Assembly: GCF_012720115.1 (NCBI RefSeq)
Contig: NZ_VNWN01000006.1
Span: forward strand, 186,001-250,000
Direction of reading: 5' to 3'
DNA: 64,000 bases
Origin: Sneathiella chinensis
Lineage (GTDB): Bacteria > Pseudomonadota > Alphaproteobacteria > Sneathiellales > Sneathiellaceae
Made by a program: the position numbers and the translations under genes. Position 1 is the stretch's first letter, and every line of letters begins with the position of its first letter. Below are positions 57,301-64,000 of this stretch, in pieces. Below the pieces are notes generated by a model. The model made no database searches. It was not told the DNA's origin and was given only the letters and a program-made list of their open reading frames with translations.

Positions 57301-58089
57301 ATGCAGCGGGTTAAGACCTTTGTAAAATGGTTCCTGATCCTTGTGGTGGTGCCGTTTGGCACCCCGCAACTGATCAGCTACGCATCGGGATATCCCGATG
57401 GGCAGCGAAGCTGGAGCACCGCCCGCCGGGATGCGTCGGGCCTGTCCCCGTCGCCGCAGGACCACCGGGAGGCAGTGGTTCAGGTTTTTGGCGCCCGAAC
57501 GTGGGGCTGGCGCGGCACCTTTGCGGTTCACACATGGCTGGCGGTCAAGGATCGCGATGCCCCGCATTACACCCGATATGAAGTCCTTGGCTGGCGCGCC
57601 TATCGCGGCGGTTCCGCCCTTGCCGTAGGGCGGGGAAGTCCTGACAATCACTGGTATGGCAGTGCGCCCGAACTTCTTGCCGACCTTCGCGGGACGGCCG
57701 CAGAACAGGTGATCGCAAGGCTGCCGCAGGTGATCGGCACCTATCCCCACAAATCGGAATATCGGCTGTGGCCGGGACCAAATTCGAACAGCTTCATTGC
57801 CTATATCGGTCGGAACTTTCCCGAACTGAAACTGGATTTACCACCGACGGCAATCGGCAAGGATTATCTGGCGAATGGCGAGATAACCGGCCCGGCCATC
57901 AGCGGGGACGGGTTTCAGCTTTCCCTGATGGGGTATGGCGGTTTTCTGGTCAGTCCGGAGCAGGGGATGGAACTGCATGTTCTGGGATTGACCGCCGGCT
58001 TCGATTTTGACGATCTGGCGTTGAAGGTGCCGGGATTTGGTCGCCTTGCCCTAAAAGGGCGACCGGAACAGCAAGGTTACACCAGGTAA
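57301..58089 (+). CDS. DUF3750 domain-containing protein
   Basis: A 262-residue protein with an N-terminal hydrophobic helix (about 8-26: KWFLILVVVPFGTPQLISYA) that may anchor it, then the DUF3750 domain with the family marks WSTARRDASG (42-51), AVVQVFGARTWGWRGTFAVHTWLAVKD (about 58-84), RYEVLGWRAYRGG, PNSNSFIAYIGRNFPEL, and LPPTAIGKDY. Function of the family is unknown, though the NSFI and HTW parts resemble a papain-like or NlpC-like arrangement; that is speculation. ATG at 57301 follows GGGAGG. It converges on the DsbA-like gene, separated by 83 bp with a hairpin. Confidence 0.8.
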   Translation: MQRVKTFVKWFLILVVVPFGTPQLISYASGYPDGQRSWSTARRDASGLSPSPQDHREAVVQVFGARTWGWRGTFAVHTWLAVKDRDAPHYTRYEVLGWRAYRGGSALAVGRGSPDNHWYGSAPELLADLRGTAAEQVIARLPQVIGTYPHKSEYRLWPGPNSNSFIAYIGRNFPELKLDLPPTAIGKDYLANGEITGPAISGDGFQLSLMGYGGFLVSPEQGMELHVLGLTAGFDFDDLALKVPGFGRLALKGRPEQQGYTR

Positions 58090-58120
58090 AAAAGGAAACG
58101 GCCCGGAAAAATCCGGGCCG
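58087..58120 (-). terminator. Hairpin terminator for the DsbA-like gene
   Basis: CGGCCCGG-ATTTT-TCCGGGCCG-type stem (58100-58120), followed on the minus strand by TTTCC and six T. It is about 50 nt beyond the stop of the DsbA-like gene and just past the convergent DUF3750 stop, so it may serve the minus strand and weakly the plus. Confidence 0.5.
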
Positions 58121-58172
58121 AATTCGGTGTGCCTGATGGCTGATGCCTGTCGGTCAGGGACCCGGTGAAGGG

Positions 58173-58988
58173 TCAGTTTTTGGCTGCGGCGGTTTTGTTC
58201 TTTTCGCGCGCGGTGTCGACCAAGGCTTTCATCTGGGCAATCGGGATCGCACCCGGGGCCAACTCGCTGCCAATGATAAAGGTCGGGGTGCCACTGATGC
58301 CAAGGGCGCGGGCCTGCTGGTAGGTTTTCGACAGATTTTCCTGAATGTCGTCGTCCTTCATATCCGCCTTCAACTGTTCAATATTCAGGCCGGTTTCCTC
58401 GGCAATGGCGAAAACGCGGTCTTCAGACAGTTGCGCACGGGTTTCCATCAGGGCCACGTGGAAGTCCATATACTTGCCTTCCTGTTTCAGGGCGGCCATG
58501 GCGGCCTGTGCAGCCAGCATGGACGGGTCACCCAGAACCGGGAATTCTTTCAGGACAAGACGGATATTGCCGTCATCCTTGACCAGCTTCATCACATCCG
58601 GGAAGCTCTTTTTACAATAGCCGCAGCGGTAATCGAAAAATTCGACAACTGTCACATCGCCGTTCGGGTTGCCAGCCACATAACTGTATCCGTCCTGTTC
58701 AAGGTCGGGGCGCATGGCATCCAGAAGGGCTGTCTTCTGGGCAGCGGCTTCCTGTGCCTCTTTCAGTTGCAGGGCCGTAATCACCTCGCGGATCACTTCC
58801 GGGTTTTGCAGAAGATAGGCGCGGACACGGCTGCCAAACTCGTCAGAAACAGGAGTGGACATCCCGGCCTGTGTGGCCGCAGCGCCCTGTCCGCGGGACA
58901 GGAACTGGTAGGCATAAAGGCCTGCCATGCCGGCCAGGGCGATAAGCAGCACAATACTGAGAAGGCTGAGCTTGGAGTTCTTTTTCAT
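58173..58988 (-). CDS. DsbA-family thiol:disulfide oxidoreductase, membrane-anchored
   Basis: A 271-residue protein with an N-terminal signal anchor (LSLLSIVLLIALAGMAGLYAY) and a periplasmic thioredoxin-like domain with a helical insertion, as in Com1/BdbD-like DsbA proteins. The redox centre is C-G-Y-C in FFDYRCGYCKKSFP, and the cis-Pro loop is GISGTPTFIIG. It forms or isomerises disulfides in the envelope. An Ala/Gln-rich stretch (ALQLKEAQEAAAQKTA) precedes the domain. ATG 58988; the start region is short of a clear ribosome site. 89 bp downstream of the M48 peptidase gene on the same strand, a recurrent pairing near aroQ-accBC in alphaproteobacteria. Confidence 0.85.
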   Translation of the reverse strand: MKKNSKLSLLSIVLLIALAGMAGLYAYQFLSRGQGAAATQAGMSTPVSDEFGSRVRAYLLQNPEVIREVITALQLKEAQEAAAQKTALLDAMRPDLEQDGYSYVAGNPNGDVTVVEFFDYRCGYCKKSFPDVMKLVKDDGNIRLVLKEFPVLGDPSMLAAQAAMAALKQEGKYMDFHVALMETRAQLSEDRVFAIAEETGLNIEQLKADMKDDDIQENLSKTYQQARALGISGTPTFIIGSELAPGAIPIAQMKALVDTAREKNKTAAAKN

Positions 58989-59077
58989 ACAAATGACTTC
59001 AGTTGGTTAAGGTCAGGCCGAGTGTAATCAGCTTTTGGGAATTCTCAAAGCACAACCGCGTGAGCTGTGCCCGAGGA

Positions 59078-60427
59078 TCAGTTTTTCGCAAGGCGCGAGG
59101 CAATGGTGATGATGTCATCGGCCCGCAAGAAACCGGGAGAGCCGACCCGCATGTTCTCCTGTGCCCGTTTGGCATGGAAAATGGCTTTTTCAAACTGCCC
59201 CAGCAGGATAAAGCGCTCGGCTGTGGCAAGGGCCAGATTTCCCGTGTCGCCCATACGGCCATAGGCAATGGCAAGCTGGTTCCAGGTGGTCGGGTTCTGG
59301 GCATCCATGGAGACGCTCTGTTTCAGGACATCGATGGCCTTCCGGTCATCGGCAGAATAGCCAGTGCTCAGCAATACCGTTCCATAAAGCGTCAGGATCA
59401 GTGGCTGGTTCGGGGCGTATGTAGCGGCTGCCTCCAGCGAGGGGAGGGCCCCTTGAATATCCCCGTTTTCATAGAGCATCTGCCCCTTCAATTCGTGGAA
59501 ATACGGATCAGCGGGAAACTCGTCAATCAGGCTATTGATTTCCAGCAGGGCCTTGTCCAGTACCGGACGGCGGAAATAGGCAATCGCCCGGGCATAGCGG
59601 GCCGGAACGGACAGGTCTGTTTCCGGGTACCGTTTCAGGGTGCTGGCCATGGAATGGATGAACCCCTGCAACTTGGCCTGCATCCGGTCGAAGGCCTGCA
59701 GGGACTCGGCGCTTTCCCCCCTATCCCTGAACACGGAATGGCGGACGCTTTGCTCCATGGCGCGAACCCGTTCGCTGCTGATCGGGTGGCTCAGCCAGTA
59801 GGGGTCCACATTGCCGTAGTAAACCTGATTGGTCTGGCCCAGAATACCAAGGAATTCCAGCATCCCCTTGCCGGACTGCCCCGTGCTTTCAAGATAGCGA
59901 ATGGCGGCCTGATCGGCGGCTGATTCCTGTGTCCGGTTGTATTTCAAAAAGGACTTCTGTGCTGCGGCCTGTGATCCGGCGATAATCCCCGCGCCGCCCT
60001 GACCGCCGCCAGCGACAATGGCGGCGGCGCCCAGCACATACCCAATGATGCTTTTGATGCTGGCATTTTTCAGGGCTTCGTGGGTGCGGGCCAGATGGCC
60101 ACCAGCGATATGACCGGTTTCATGGGCGATCACACCTTTCAACTGGCCCGGATGCTCGACCCGTTCCAGAAGACCGGTGAAGAAAAACAGCCGCTGCCCA
60201 CCGGCGACGAACGCATTCAGGGTCTTGTTATTGACCAGATGTATGGATACATCTTCGGGGTTCAGGCCCGCGGCAACAAAGAGAGGGGTTGCGTAGGAAC
60301 GCAGGGTGTGTTCAATTTCCGCATCACGGATATAGGACAGGCCCGTCTTGTTCTTGGCGACCGCCATTTGACTGGACAGGATGAGACATAAAATGGCTGA
60401 AAACGGTAAAAGTATGCGCTTAATCAA
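59078..60427 (-). CDS. M48 family metalloprotease with TPR repeats (BepA/YfgC-like)
   Basis: Periplasmic zinc protease/chaperone that in enterobacteria helps assemble outer-membrane proteins. A signal peptide (IKRILLPFSAILCLILSSQMAVA) precedes an M48 domain with HETGH (zinc ligands and catalytic Glu, GVIAHETGHIAGGH), the downstream Glu in NRTQESAADQAAI, and a C-terminal array of TPR-like helices (about 270-440). 449 residues from TTG 60427 (AAGGGG ribosome site at good spacing); a TTG at 60454 would add nine residues. Substrate in this organism unknown. The 5' end overlaps that of the divergent gamma-glutamyltransferase-like gene if that gene starts at its ATG. Confidence 0.85.
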   Translation of the reverse strand: MIKRILLPFSAILCLILSSQMAVAKNKTGLSYIRDAEIEHTLRSYATPLFVAAGLNPEDVSIHLVNNKTLNAFVAGGQRLFFFTGLLERVEHPGQLKGVIAHETGHIAGGHLARTHEALKNASIKSIIGYVLGAAAIVAGGGQGGAGIIAGSQAAAQKSFLKYNRTQESAADQAAIRYLESTGQSGKGMLEFLGILGQTNQVYYGNVDPYWLSHPISSERVRAMEQSVRHSVFRDRGESAESLQAFDRMQAKLQGFIHSMASTLKRYPETDLSVPARYARAIAYFRRPVLDKALLEINSLIDEFPADPYFHELKGQMLYENGDIQGALPSLEAAATYAPNQPLILTLYGTVLLSTGYSADDRKAIDVLKQSVSMDAQNPTTWNQLAIAYGRMGDTGNLALATAERFILLGQFEKAIFHAKRAQENMRVGSPGFLRADDIITIASRLAKN

Positions 60428-61931
60428 GAAATCTGCCCCTTTGTTATGGAACAAAGGTAAGAATAGTTTCGCGTGCCGTCAATGGGGGCGCAAAACTTCA
60501 CTTCTGCTGATGGGGGGACTTTTTGCCCTTGCGGCCTGTGAAACTGCGGAACAACCGGTCGGTGTTCTGGAAAGCGTTGAAGGGCCGCTTGGCGGCGCCG
60601 CTTCCGATGAGCCCCGTGCAACCCTTGTGGCGCAGGACATCCTGTCTTCCGGCGGATCGGCTGCGGATGCGGCCACGGCGCTTTATTTCACGCTGGCGGT
60701 AACCTATCCCATTGCCGGCTCTCTTGGTGGGGGCGGGGAATGTATTGTCTATGACCGCCAGAAGAACGAACTTGAAAACCTGCAGTTCTTTGCGGCTCCT
60801 CCTCAAGCGGGGGGACGCATTGCGGTGCCGGGCAACATGCGCGGTTTTGCGGCGCTGCATGCCCGCTATGGCAAGATGGACTGGGGCGCCTTGCTGGCCC
60901 CGGCCGAAAATTTCGCGAATTTCGGGGAAAGCATGTCCCGCGCCCAGCATATGGCCATGGTGACAACCACGGACCCGGCCGGGCTTGGGGATAACCTGAA
61001 GACCATTTATGGCAATGGGGCCGGTGCCTTCAAGGACGAAGGGGCCAAGATCCGGCAGGTACGTCTTGCCAGTGTCCTGTCCCGTCTTCGGACCGATGGC
61101 GGGGCCGCGTTTTACGGCGGGACCATGGCGCGGGCCTATCTGTCCGATGTGCGCGATGCAGGCGGCACCATGACCAGTGCAGATCTGTTCAATTACAAGC
61201 CCACATGGCAAGCCGCCCGGACCTTCAACACCGACGCCCACACGGTTGGTATCTCAAGCCGCTATTATGGTGAATTGTACCAGAACCTGTGGCAGGGTAT
61301 TTTTGACGGCAAGGGTCTGCTGCAACTGGATACCAGCGTATCCGCAGGCCAGCAGGCCGAGGTTGCCGCCCGGAACTTCGGTCCTTATGCGCGCTTCTCG
61401 CCTTTTGTATCCGGGGGGGCCACGTCCTTTGTGACCATGGACAACCGGGGCAGTGCGGTTTCCTGCGTGGTGGGCGTCCGCAAGCCCTTTGGCGTGGGCG
61501 AAGCAGGGAATATCACCGGTATTGTGATGGCCCCGAATATCCCGGATGAACAGGCCGAATTCCCGGCCACCCCGATGGTGGTGGCCAACCTGCCGACCAA
61601 GACCTTCCAATATGCCAGCGCCTCTTCCGGCGGGGCTGCGGGGGTCAGCGGCGCGGTTCGGACAGCCGTCGGTGTATTTGGCGAGGGCCGCACCCTTGAG
61701 GCCGCCATTTCAGAGCCGCGGGTCTTTACCATGGGCCAGCAGTTGCCGCTTCTGTATGAACAGAAAATCCCGGCAGATCAGTTGCTGGGGATGACGGATC
61801 GGCACCCGGTCATGATCGAGGTCGAGCGACTGGGCGCGGTTAATGCCATTCATTGCGCGGACGGCAAGGTTTTCAATTGCCAGTCCCGATCCGACCCCCG
61901 GGGTTATGGTCTGTCCATGATCCAGAAATAG
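60414..61931 (+). CDS. Gamma-glutamyltransferase-like lipoprotein
   Basis: An exported, probably lipid-anchored Ntn-hydrolase of the GGT family, about 500 residues. The lipobox is exact: a hydrophobic run LLLMGGLFALAAC with Cys. GGT-type large-subunit marks include GGSAADAATALYFTLAVTYP, SLGGGGECIVYD and the GFAALHARYGKMDWGALLAPA segment; the small-subunit start with the autoprocessing Thr is GGATSFVTMDNRGSAVSC. A C-terminal half that matches GGT only loosely suggests a divergent substrate. The start is uncertain: ATG 60414 overlaps the divergent M48 start by 14 bp; TTG 60441 avoids the overlap and is possible. Followed by an aminotransferase 41 bp downstream. Confidence 0.75.
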   Translation: MRLIKKSAPLLWNKGKNSFACRQWGRKTSLLLMGGLFALAACETAEQPVGVLESVEGPLGGAASDEPRATLVAQDILSSGGSAADAATALYFTLAVTYPIAGSLGGGGECIVYDRQKNELENLQFFAAPPQAGGRIAVPGNMRGFAALHARYGKMDWGALLAPAENFANFGESMSRAQHMAMVTTTDPAGLGDNLKTIYGNGAGAFKDEGAKIRQVRLASVLSRLRTDGGAAFYGGTMARAYLSDVRDAGGTMTSADLFNYKPTWQAARTFNTDAHTVGISSRYYGELYQNLWQGIFDGKGLLQLDTSVSAGQQAEVAARNFGPYARFSPFVSGGATSFVTMDNRGSAVSCVVGVRKPFGVGEAGNITGIVMAPNIPDEQAEFPATPMVVANLPTKTFQYASASSGGAAGVSGAVRTAVGVFGEGRTLEAAISEPRVFTMGQQLPLLYEQKIPADQLLGMTDRHPVMIEVERLGAVNAIHCADGKVFNCQSRSDPRGYGLSMIQK

Positions 61932-61972
61932 GGGCGGGCCTTTATTTTTTTAGTTAATTGACAGGTGTAGAT

Positions 61973-63112
61973 GTGAAAAGCGCGAAGCGCGGCAATGTTC
62001 CGCCGTTTTTTGCCATGGAGGTCCTGAAGGCCGCCAACAAACGTGAGGCCGAGGGCAAGGTTGTCTATCATATGGAAATCGGGCAACCGGCCACCTCCGC
62101 CCCCTCCAAGGTTACGGAAGCCGCGGAAAAGGCGCTTCGGGACACCTCCATCGGGTATACAGAGGCGCTCGGCATTCCGCCGCTTCGCAAGGCCATCGCA
62201 GATCATTATGGCCGGATGTATAATATCGACCTTGATCCGGCGCGGGTGGTGGTTACCACGGGATCATCAACCGGCTTCATGCTGTCCTTCCTCAGCCTGT
62301 TCAACGCAGGGGACCGGGTGGTTCTGGCCGATCCGGGATACCCGGCCTATCGCAACATCCTGTCGTCACTGGATATCGAGGCGGTGGGCATTCCCACGGG
62401 GCCGGAAACCAATTTCCAGCCAAGCCCGGCCCTGATTGATGCCGTGCCGGGGCCGCTTCACGGATTGCTGGTCGCCAGTCCTTCCAACCCCACCGGCACC
62501 ATGCTGTCCCCGACGGAATTGTCTGCGCTTGTCGATTATTGCCGGGACCGGGATATGCATTTTATCTCTGACGAAATTTATCACGGCTTGACCTATTCCG
62601 GGGAAGCCAAAAGCGCCTTGTCCTATACGGATGACGTGGTGGTGATCAATTCCTTCTCGAAATACTTTTCCATGACCGGCTGGCGCCTTGGCTGGATGAT
62701 TGTGCCGGAAGCACTGGTGGGAACCATTGAGCGACTGTCACAAAGCCTGTTCATTTCTGCCCCCAGCCTCAGCCAGTATGCGGCCATTGCGGCGTTTGAC
62801 TGCACGGACGAACTGGAAGGGTACCGCGAGAATTATACCCGCAACCGGGCGATCCTGCTGGAAGAGTTGCCGAAGATGGGGCTGGACAAGCTGGCATCGG
62901 CGGATGGGGCTTTCTATATCTACGCGGATGTGAGCCATCTTACGGATGACAGCATGGAGTTTTGCAAAAGAATGCTGGCGGAGACCGGGGTGGCGGCAAC
63001 GCCGGGCCTTGATTTCGATCCCAACCGGGGACAGGCCTATGTGCGCTTTTCCTTCGCCGGATCAACCGAGAGTGTCAAGGGCGCCATTGAGGCCTTGCGC
63101 GGCTGGCTATAA
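61973..63112 (+). CDS. Class I/II pyridoxal-phosphate aminotransferase
   Basis: Fold-type I aminotransferase of 379 residues. Substrate end: IGQPATSAPSKVTEAA; PLP site: TTGSSTGFMLSF, DPGYPAYRN, ASPSNPTGTML, SDEIYHGLTY and the Lys of INSFSKYFSMTGWRLGW, with the C-terminal Arg in AYVRFSFAGS. It belongs to the AspC/AlaT-like branch (aspartate, alanine or other amino acids); exact substrate cannot be inferred. Start GTG 61973, supported by AGGTG; a TTG at 61958 is in frame. Ends 100 bp before the next convergent gene with a two-way terminator between. Confidence 0.85.
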   Translation: MKSAKRGNVPPFFAMEVLKAANKREAEGKVVYHMEIGQPATSAPSKVTEAAEKALRDTSIGYTEALGIPPLRKAIADHYGRMYNIDLDPARVVVTTGSSTGFMLSFLSLFNAGDRVVLADPGYPAYRNILSSLDIEAVGIPTGPETNFQPSPALIDAVPGPLHGLLVASPSNPTGTMLSPTELSALVDYCRDRDMHFISDEIYHGLTYSGEAKSALSYTDDVVVINSFSKYFSMTGWRLGWMIVPEALVGTIERLSQSLFISAPSLSQYAAIAAFDCTDELEGYRENYTRNRAILLEELPKMGLDKLASADGAFYIYADVSHLTDDSMEFCKRMLAETGVAATPGLDFDPNRGQAYVRFSFAGSTESVKGAIEALRGWL

Positions 63113-63171
63113 CCCGGCCCTGACGGCATTGGGGGCGGGAAAACACTTCCTCCGATGCGGAATATAGACAC

Positions 63172-63201
63172 AAAAAAGGGAGCCGATTGGCTCCCTTTTT
63201 T
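63172..63201. terminator. Bidirectional intrinsic terminator
   Basis: AAAAAAGGGAGCC-GATT-GGCTCCCTTTTTT is a perfect 13-bp symmetrical stem with T-runs when read from either side, placed between the convergent aminotransferase gene and the RNase E-like tail. Confidence 0.93.
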
Positions 63202-63215
63202 AATGGCTATCCGCC

Positions 63216-64000
63216 TTATCCGCGGTTGCGACGCCACCAGCCGGTCCGGCGGGGGCGCTTGGGCTTGTCTGCCGGTGCTTCCGCTTCGGCCGGGACAGGC
63301 TCTTCTGCGCCGACAGAGGCCACATCCAGAACCGCCGGTTCCTCGGCTTTCTGCTCGGCATCAGCGGCTGTTGCTGCAGGGGCTTCTTCGCCGGCAGCAG
63401 GCGTATCCGCCTGATCAGCCTTGGCAGCTTCCTGTGCCGGTTCTGCTTCGGCTTGAACGTCCGCTTTGCCTTCTGCATCCGCCGGCGTTTCCGCGACAGC
63501 TTCGGCCTCGACCTCAGCGGCAGGTTTGGCTGCCTTTGCCCGGCTCCGGGACGGACGCTTGGGTTTTTCCGGCTTGGCCGGTGCTTCTGCTTCTGCCTCT
63601 GCAGCCGGGGCGTCTGCCGCGTTTGCGTCAGCGGTCGGTTCGGCTGTTACGGCTTCCCCAGTATCCTGCTCAGCAGGCTTCTCAGCTTTCTTGCGGGGGG
63701 CGCGTCTGCGTTGGGGACGCACCTTTTCGGCGGTGTCCTCGGTGCTTGCGTCCTGTTCCGCTGCGGCTGGTGCCTCCTCGGTGCTTTCCGGGGCGGCTTC
63801 CTCAGGGGTAGCCGCGGCCGGAGCCTCTTCGGACGTTCCAGTCTCAGCCGTTGTTTCCGCCGGGGTTTCCGCGCCGTCTTCAGACGTGGATGCCTCTGCT
63901 GCGGGTTTGCGGGAACGACGACGACGCGGGCGCTTGGGTTTTTCCTCGCTCACATCGGTAGAGCCGTCTTCGCTCTGACCGGCTGCGGCCTCGGTTTCCG
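63216..64000 (-). CDS. rne: C-terminal tail of a probable RNase E/G (partial, 5' end outside window)
   Basis: The frame is open to the right edge and ends at 63216. The visible part is about 260 residues, low-complexity and disordered: long Ala/Glu/Pro runs interrupted by short Arg/Lys patches (KRPRRRRSRKPAAE; RPQRRRAPRKKAEK; KPKRPSRSRAKAAKP) and the closing PRRTGWWRRNRG. This composition and ending are typical of the C-terminal half of alphaproteobacterial RNase E, the scaffold for the RNA degradosome. The upstream M48 and dsbA genes and the position near aroQ/accBC are consistent with it. The catalytic part lies outside the window, so a different protein with an RNA-binding tail is possible. 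Confidence 0.55.
   Translation of the reverse strand, partial: ETEAAAGQSEDGSTDVSEEKPKRPRRRRSRKPAAEASTSEDGAETPAETTAETGTSEEAPAAATPEEAAPESTEEAPAAAEQDASTEDTAEKVRPQRRRAPRKKAEKPAEQDTGEAVTAEPTADANAADAPAAEAEAEAPAKPEKPKRPSRSRAKAAKPAAEVEAEAVAETPADAEGKADVQAEAEPAQEAAKADQADTPAAGEEAPAATAADAEQKAEEPAVLDVASVGAEEPVPAEAEAPADKPKRPRRTGWWRRNRG

Overview
The window reads as a single contiguous piece of a GC-rich alphaproteobacterial chromosome, most likely from the Rhodospirillales or a neighbouring order. The evidence is gene content and order rather than any marker search. It carries a class II DAHP synthase, the complex I accessory protein NDUFA12, the DnaA regulator HdaA, and DUF2066, DUF2147, DUF2155 and DUF3750 proteins. 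It also shows two gene orders typical of alphaproteobacteria: purN-purM // DUF2066-CDP-alcohol transferase-AI-2E transporter-hdaA-ppk-ppx-rnd-aspS, and NDUFA12-mlaD-DUF2155 // aat-accC-accB-aroQ followed by dsbA-M48 peptidase and an RNase E-like tail. No rRNA, tRNA, CRISPR array, phage or complete transposon was recognised.

Layout. 1-2.1 kb: divergent dihydropyrimidinase (cut by the left edge) and beta-ureidopropionase, with a RutR-like operator between them (reductive pyrimidine catabolism). 2.1-7.1 kb: dadA plus a DMT exporter, a crotonase with altered active site, a lipoprotein-like alpha/beta hydrolase, and phosphoglycolate phosphatase. 7.2-10.4 kb: glmU-glmS, the UDP-GlcNAc supply. 10.5-12.9 kb: an AT-richer accessory patch just downstream of glmS, all on the minus strand, with small unknown membrane proteins, an ATGA-coupled micro-ORF, a gene broken by two in-frame stops, and a PAS protein. 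13.2-20.3 kb: gabD, gor, class II DAHP synthase, a nicotinate phosphoribosyltransferase-like protein and an MFS transporter. 20.3-22.2 kb: two tandem paralogs of an unrecognised family, duplicated together with about 120 bp of upstream leader. 22.3-29.9 kb: tightly packed nadE-gltX-cysS-cimA-trmJ, then rpsD with its own near-consensus promoter. 30-43.5 kb: a secreted unknown, terC, purMN, and the membrane/phosphate/replication-control cluster that ends with ppk1-ppx // rnd. 43.7-51.4 kb: aspS, a PAS/degenerate GGDEF/EAL protein, and B12-dependent nrdJ, with opposed terminators implying overlapping convergent 3' ends. 51.8-64 kb: NDUFA12, mlaD, DUF2155, aat, the acetyl-CoA carboxylase biotin subunits, aroQ, a ThiS-ThiG fusion, DUF3750, a DsbA-like oxidoreductase, an M48/TPR protease, a gamma-glutamyltransferase-like lipoprotein, an aminotransferase, and the 3' end of a probable RNase E gene cut by the right edge.

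Most genes are housekeeping. The parts most likely to be undescribed are the tandem paralog pair with duplicated leaders (20.3-22.2 kb) and the decaying small-gene array behind glmS (10.5-12.9 kb). Secondary points of interest are the RutR-like site, the ThiS-ThiG fusion without a free ThiS terminus, the SDR and crotonase with substituted catalytic residues, and the structured intergenic region at 47.3-47.65 kb. Motif positions and identities were read by eye; family names come from recognised motifs and no database search was run.
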